Below, one piece after another: positions 14,383 through 15,423 of a stretch of DNA of 15,423 bases (position 1 is the first letter of the stretch; every line of letters begins with the position of its first letter). The notes under the pieces are model-generated. The model worked only from the letters and a program-made list of their open reading frames with translations, was not told the origin of the DNA and did not search any database. This DNA comes from Puniceicoccales bacterium (GTDB taxonomy: Bacteria; Verrucomicrobiota; Verrucomicrobiia; Opitutales; JAIRLM01): the NCBI GenBank assembly GCA_031287845.1, contig JAITSI010000095.1, positions 1-15,423 on the forward strand, written 5' to 3'. Both the position numbers and the translations under genes were made by a program.

Positions 14383-14393
14383 ATTCCGTTGGC

Positions 14394-15350
14394 ATGGCGC
14401 AAATAATGTCAAAGGTAAACAATTCCACCCATCTCATATCCGTGCTGAATGTGACGACGGGCATCTCCGCCGTCCTAACGGCTCTATCCCTGGTTGGAGC
14501 GATAGTAACCGTCACGCTCATCTTCGCCGCCTCCCTGCCCGTCCTGTGGCCCGTGCTCATCGGCTGCGCCTGCGCCACCGTCATTGGGTTAATCGTTTTC
14601 CTATCAGTCCGCTACGCCAGCTCTAGATGCAAAGTCCCAACGGAGGAAAACTTTCCAAAGAACGATCTCCCTATAGTCATTAAAAATGAAAACGAAAATT
14701 CAGGCCCGCCATTCGATGAAAACGAATTCAAATATAACCCAAACATAGGGGATCCACTTGAAGAAATTCCGTCCGGAAATGTCGAGGCTGCAATTTCGGA
14801 TCCATCCAATCCACACTTCCCGGCCATGGTTAGAAATTGCGTCCGCATTCTGTCGCAAATGAACAATGATATAACGGTAGAAAATGCCCTAAAATTCCTG
14901 GCAAAGGAATACAATATTCTTCTTTCATACAATGACATGCTAGCAGCTAGCTGGATACTTTCGGCAAAGTTGACAACATCAAACTCAATAAAAGATTTAA
15001 ATCAGCATTTTGATAATAACGAATTCAACGAATTGAGCATGCATTACAGTTATGAAATTAAATTACTATCGTTTTTAGTCGCAATAAGGACACTGTTTCA
15101 AAATCACGGAATTTATATACGTACGTACGTCAACGACTACACGATAACACCTTTTTGTCCGGACGATCCTATTTCTCTTGAATCTAATCCCGTATATTTC
15201 GCGGTGAATTGCAGCGGATCCCAAGTTACTCCGGAAAACTTCTATCAAATGACAAGGCGCAACGCAATTTCCGATAGCAACGTTCTATGTGTCCACTATG
15301 ATAGCAATGGCCACATTCAAATTGACAAACCACCGGAAAGAAACGAATGA
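14394..15350 (+). CDS. Inc-like bilobed membrane protein, candidate T3SS effector
   Basis: From the ATG at 14394 this is a 318-residue protein. Two long hydrophobic helices lie close together at about 23-47 and 50-72, separated by only two or three residues (AASLPVLWP). Such a bilobed hydrophobic domain near the N-terminus is the hallmark of chlamydial Inc proteins, which the T3SS inserts into a host vacuole membrane. The remaining 245 residues are hydrophilic and Asn/Asp/Glu/Ser-rich, ending in PVYFAVNCSG and CVHYDSNGHIQID; I recognise no enzyme motif. The gene is clearly more AT-rich than the operon, suggesting transfer or relaxed composition. The start is uncertain: TTG 14355 (13 residues longer, inside the 47-bp repeat) and ATG 14406 are alternatives, and none has a good ribosome site. 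An ordinary two-helix inner-membrane protein is the main alternative. Confidence 0.65.
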   Translation: MAQIMSKVNNSTHLISVLNVTTGISAVLTALSLVGAIVTVTLIFAASLPVLWPVLIGCACATVIGLIVFLSVRYASSRCKVPTEENFPKNDLPIVIKNENENSGPPFDENEFKYNPNIGDPLEEIPSGNVEAAISDPSNPHFPAMVRNCVRILSQMNNDITVENALKFLAKEYNILLSYNDMLAASWILSAKLTTSNSIKDLNQHFDNNEFNELSMHYSYEIKLLSFLVAIRTLFQNHGIYIRTYVNDYTITPFCPDDPISLESNPVYFAVNCSGSQVTPENFYQMTRRNAISDSNVLCVHYDSNGHIQIDKPPERNE

Positions 15351-15376
15351 GATTAACGTGAAGTGACCATGCCCCT

Positions 15377-15423
15377 TTGTCAAATCAGCCATCTTTTGAA
15401 AAATTGGCTTGCGGTTTTCGTTT
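15377..15423 (+). repeat. 47-bp direct repeat, copy 2 (possible start of a second family member)
   Basis: This is the counterpart of 14336-14382, running to the window edge. From TTG at 15396 it reads KNWLAVFV in the frame that gives KNWLAIFV in copy 1. The single difference there (A to G) changes Ile to Val, so the frame is conserved. A related gene may begin here but is cut off after nine codons. Confidence 0.75.

Larger units (their letters stand above)
13712..14393. other. Gene-free, repeat-filled region
   Basis: About 680 bp separate the T3SS operon from the Inc-like gene. The first 430 bp are very GC-rich and composed of three degenerate copies of a hairpin-bearing unit, with cores at 13826-13840, 13936-13952 and 14090-14107. 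Each unit reads roughly AGCTGGGGGC-NNN-GCCCCCAA. The last two continue into a shared GGCCGGCCCTCGAGGCC block. Reading frames here carry no recognisable domain. The final 100 bp become more AT-rich and lead into the 47-bp direct repeat before the Inc-like gene. Any promoter of that gene must lie here. Confidence 0.7.

Noticed and set aside
13712..14393. CRISPR array or tRNA/rRNA gene in the gene-free region
   Set aside because: The repeats are irregular in spacing and length and too few, and no cloverleaf or rRNA-like sequence is apparent.
15170..15350. OTU-type cysteine protease in the C-terminus of the Inc-like protein
   Set aside because: The HYD-containing end recalls the OTU histidine region, but no D-G-x-C nucleophile motif is visible upstream.

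Overview
The window reads as a host-associated Gram-negative bacterium with a type III secretion system (T3SS). Most of it is GC-rich, dense and transcribed left to right. The T3SS operon, plus a protein with the paired-hydrophobic-helix profile of chlamydial inclusion-membrane (Inc) proteins, suggests a Chlamydiota/Verrucomicrobiota-type (PVC) organism. That taxonomic guess rests on architecture only, with no marker gene in view.

Layout. Positions 1-146 hold a GC-rich repeat. Positions 147-2290 hold two divergent glycosyltransferases: a GT4 family enzyme on the minus strand and a GT2 family enzyme on the plus strand, separated by 95 bp that contain a perfect 12-bp palindrome. Positions 2392-13711 hold one tightly spaced plus-strand operon of eight genes, with gaps of 12-36 bp and good Shine-Dalgarno sites before all but the first. 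Positions 13712-14393 are gene-free and filled with relatives of the repeat at 1-128. Positions 14394-15350 hold a more AT-rich gene for an Inc-like membrane protein. A 47-bp direct repeat precedes that gene and recurs at the window's right edge, where a second family member may begin.

How the operon works together. The last three genes are an LcrH/SycD-type TPR chaperone, an SseC/YopB-type hydrophobic translocator (SctE) and an SseD-like second translocator (SctB). Upstream lie four proteins of very different length (418, 576, 301 and 1389 aa). They share an N-terminal core, a short LP-x-E-[IV]-type segment and a C-terminal helical tail around an L-R-I-Y motif. This layout matches EspA/SseB filament subunits. 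A small charged coiled-coil protein next to them resembles the filament-subunit chaperones SseA/CesA. The order filament chaperone - filament subunit(s) - TPR chaperone - SseC - SseD is that of the Salmonella SPI-2 translocon operon.

The unusual point is that the filament subunit appears expanded into four paralogues that differ mainly in what is inserted between the two helical arms. The insert ranges from almost nothing (301 aa protein) to about 790 extra residues with degenerate internal repeats (1389 aa protein). I infer a T3SS with a decorated, multi-subunit extracellular filament or tip. No T3SS basal-body gene lies in this window.
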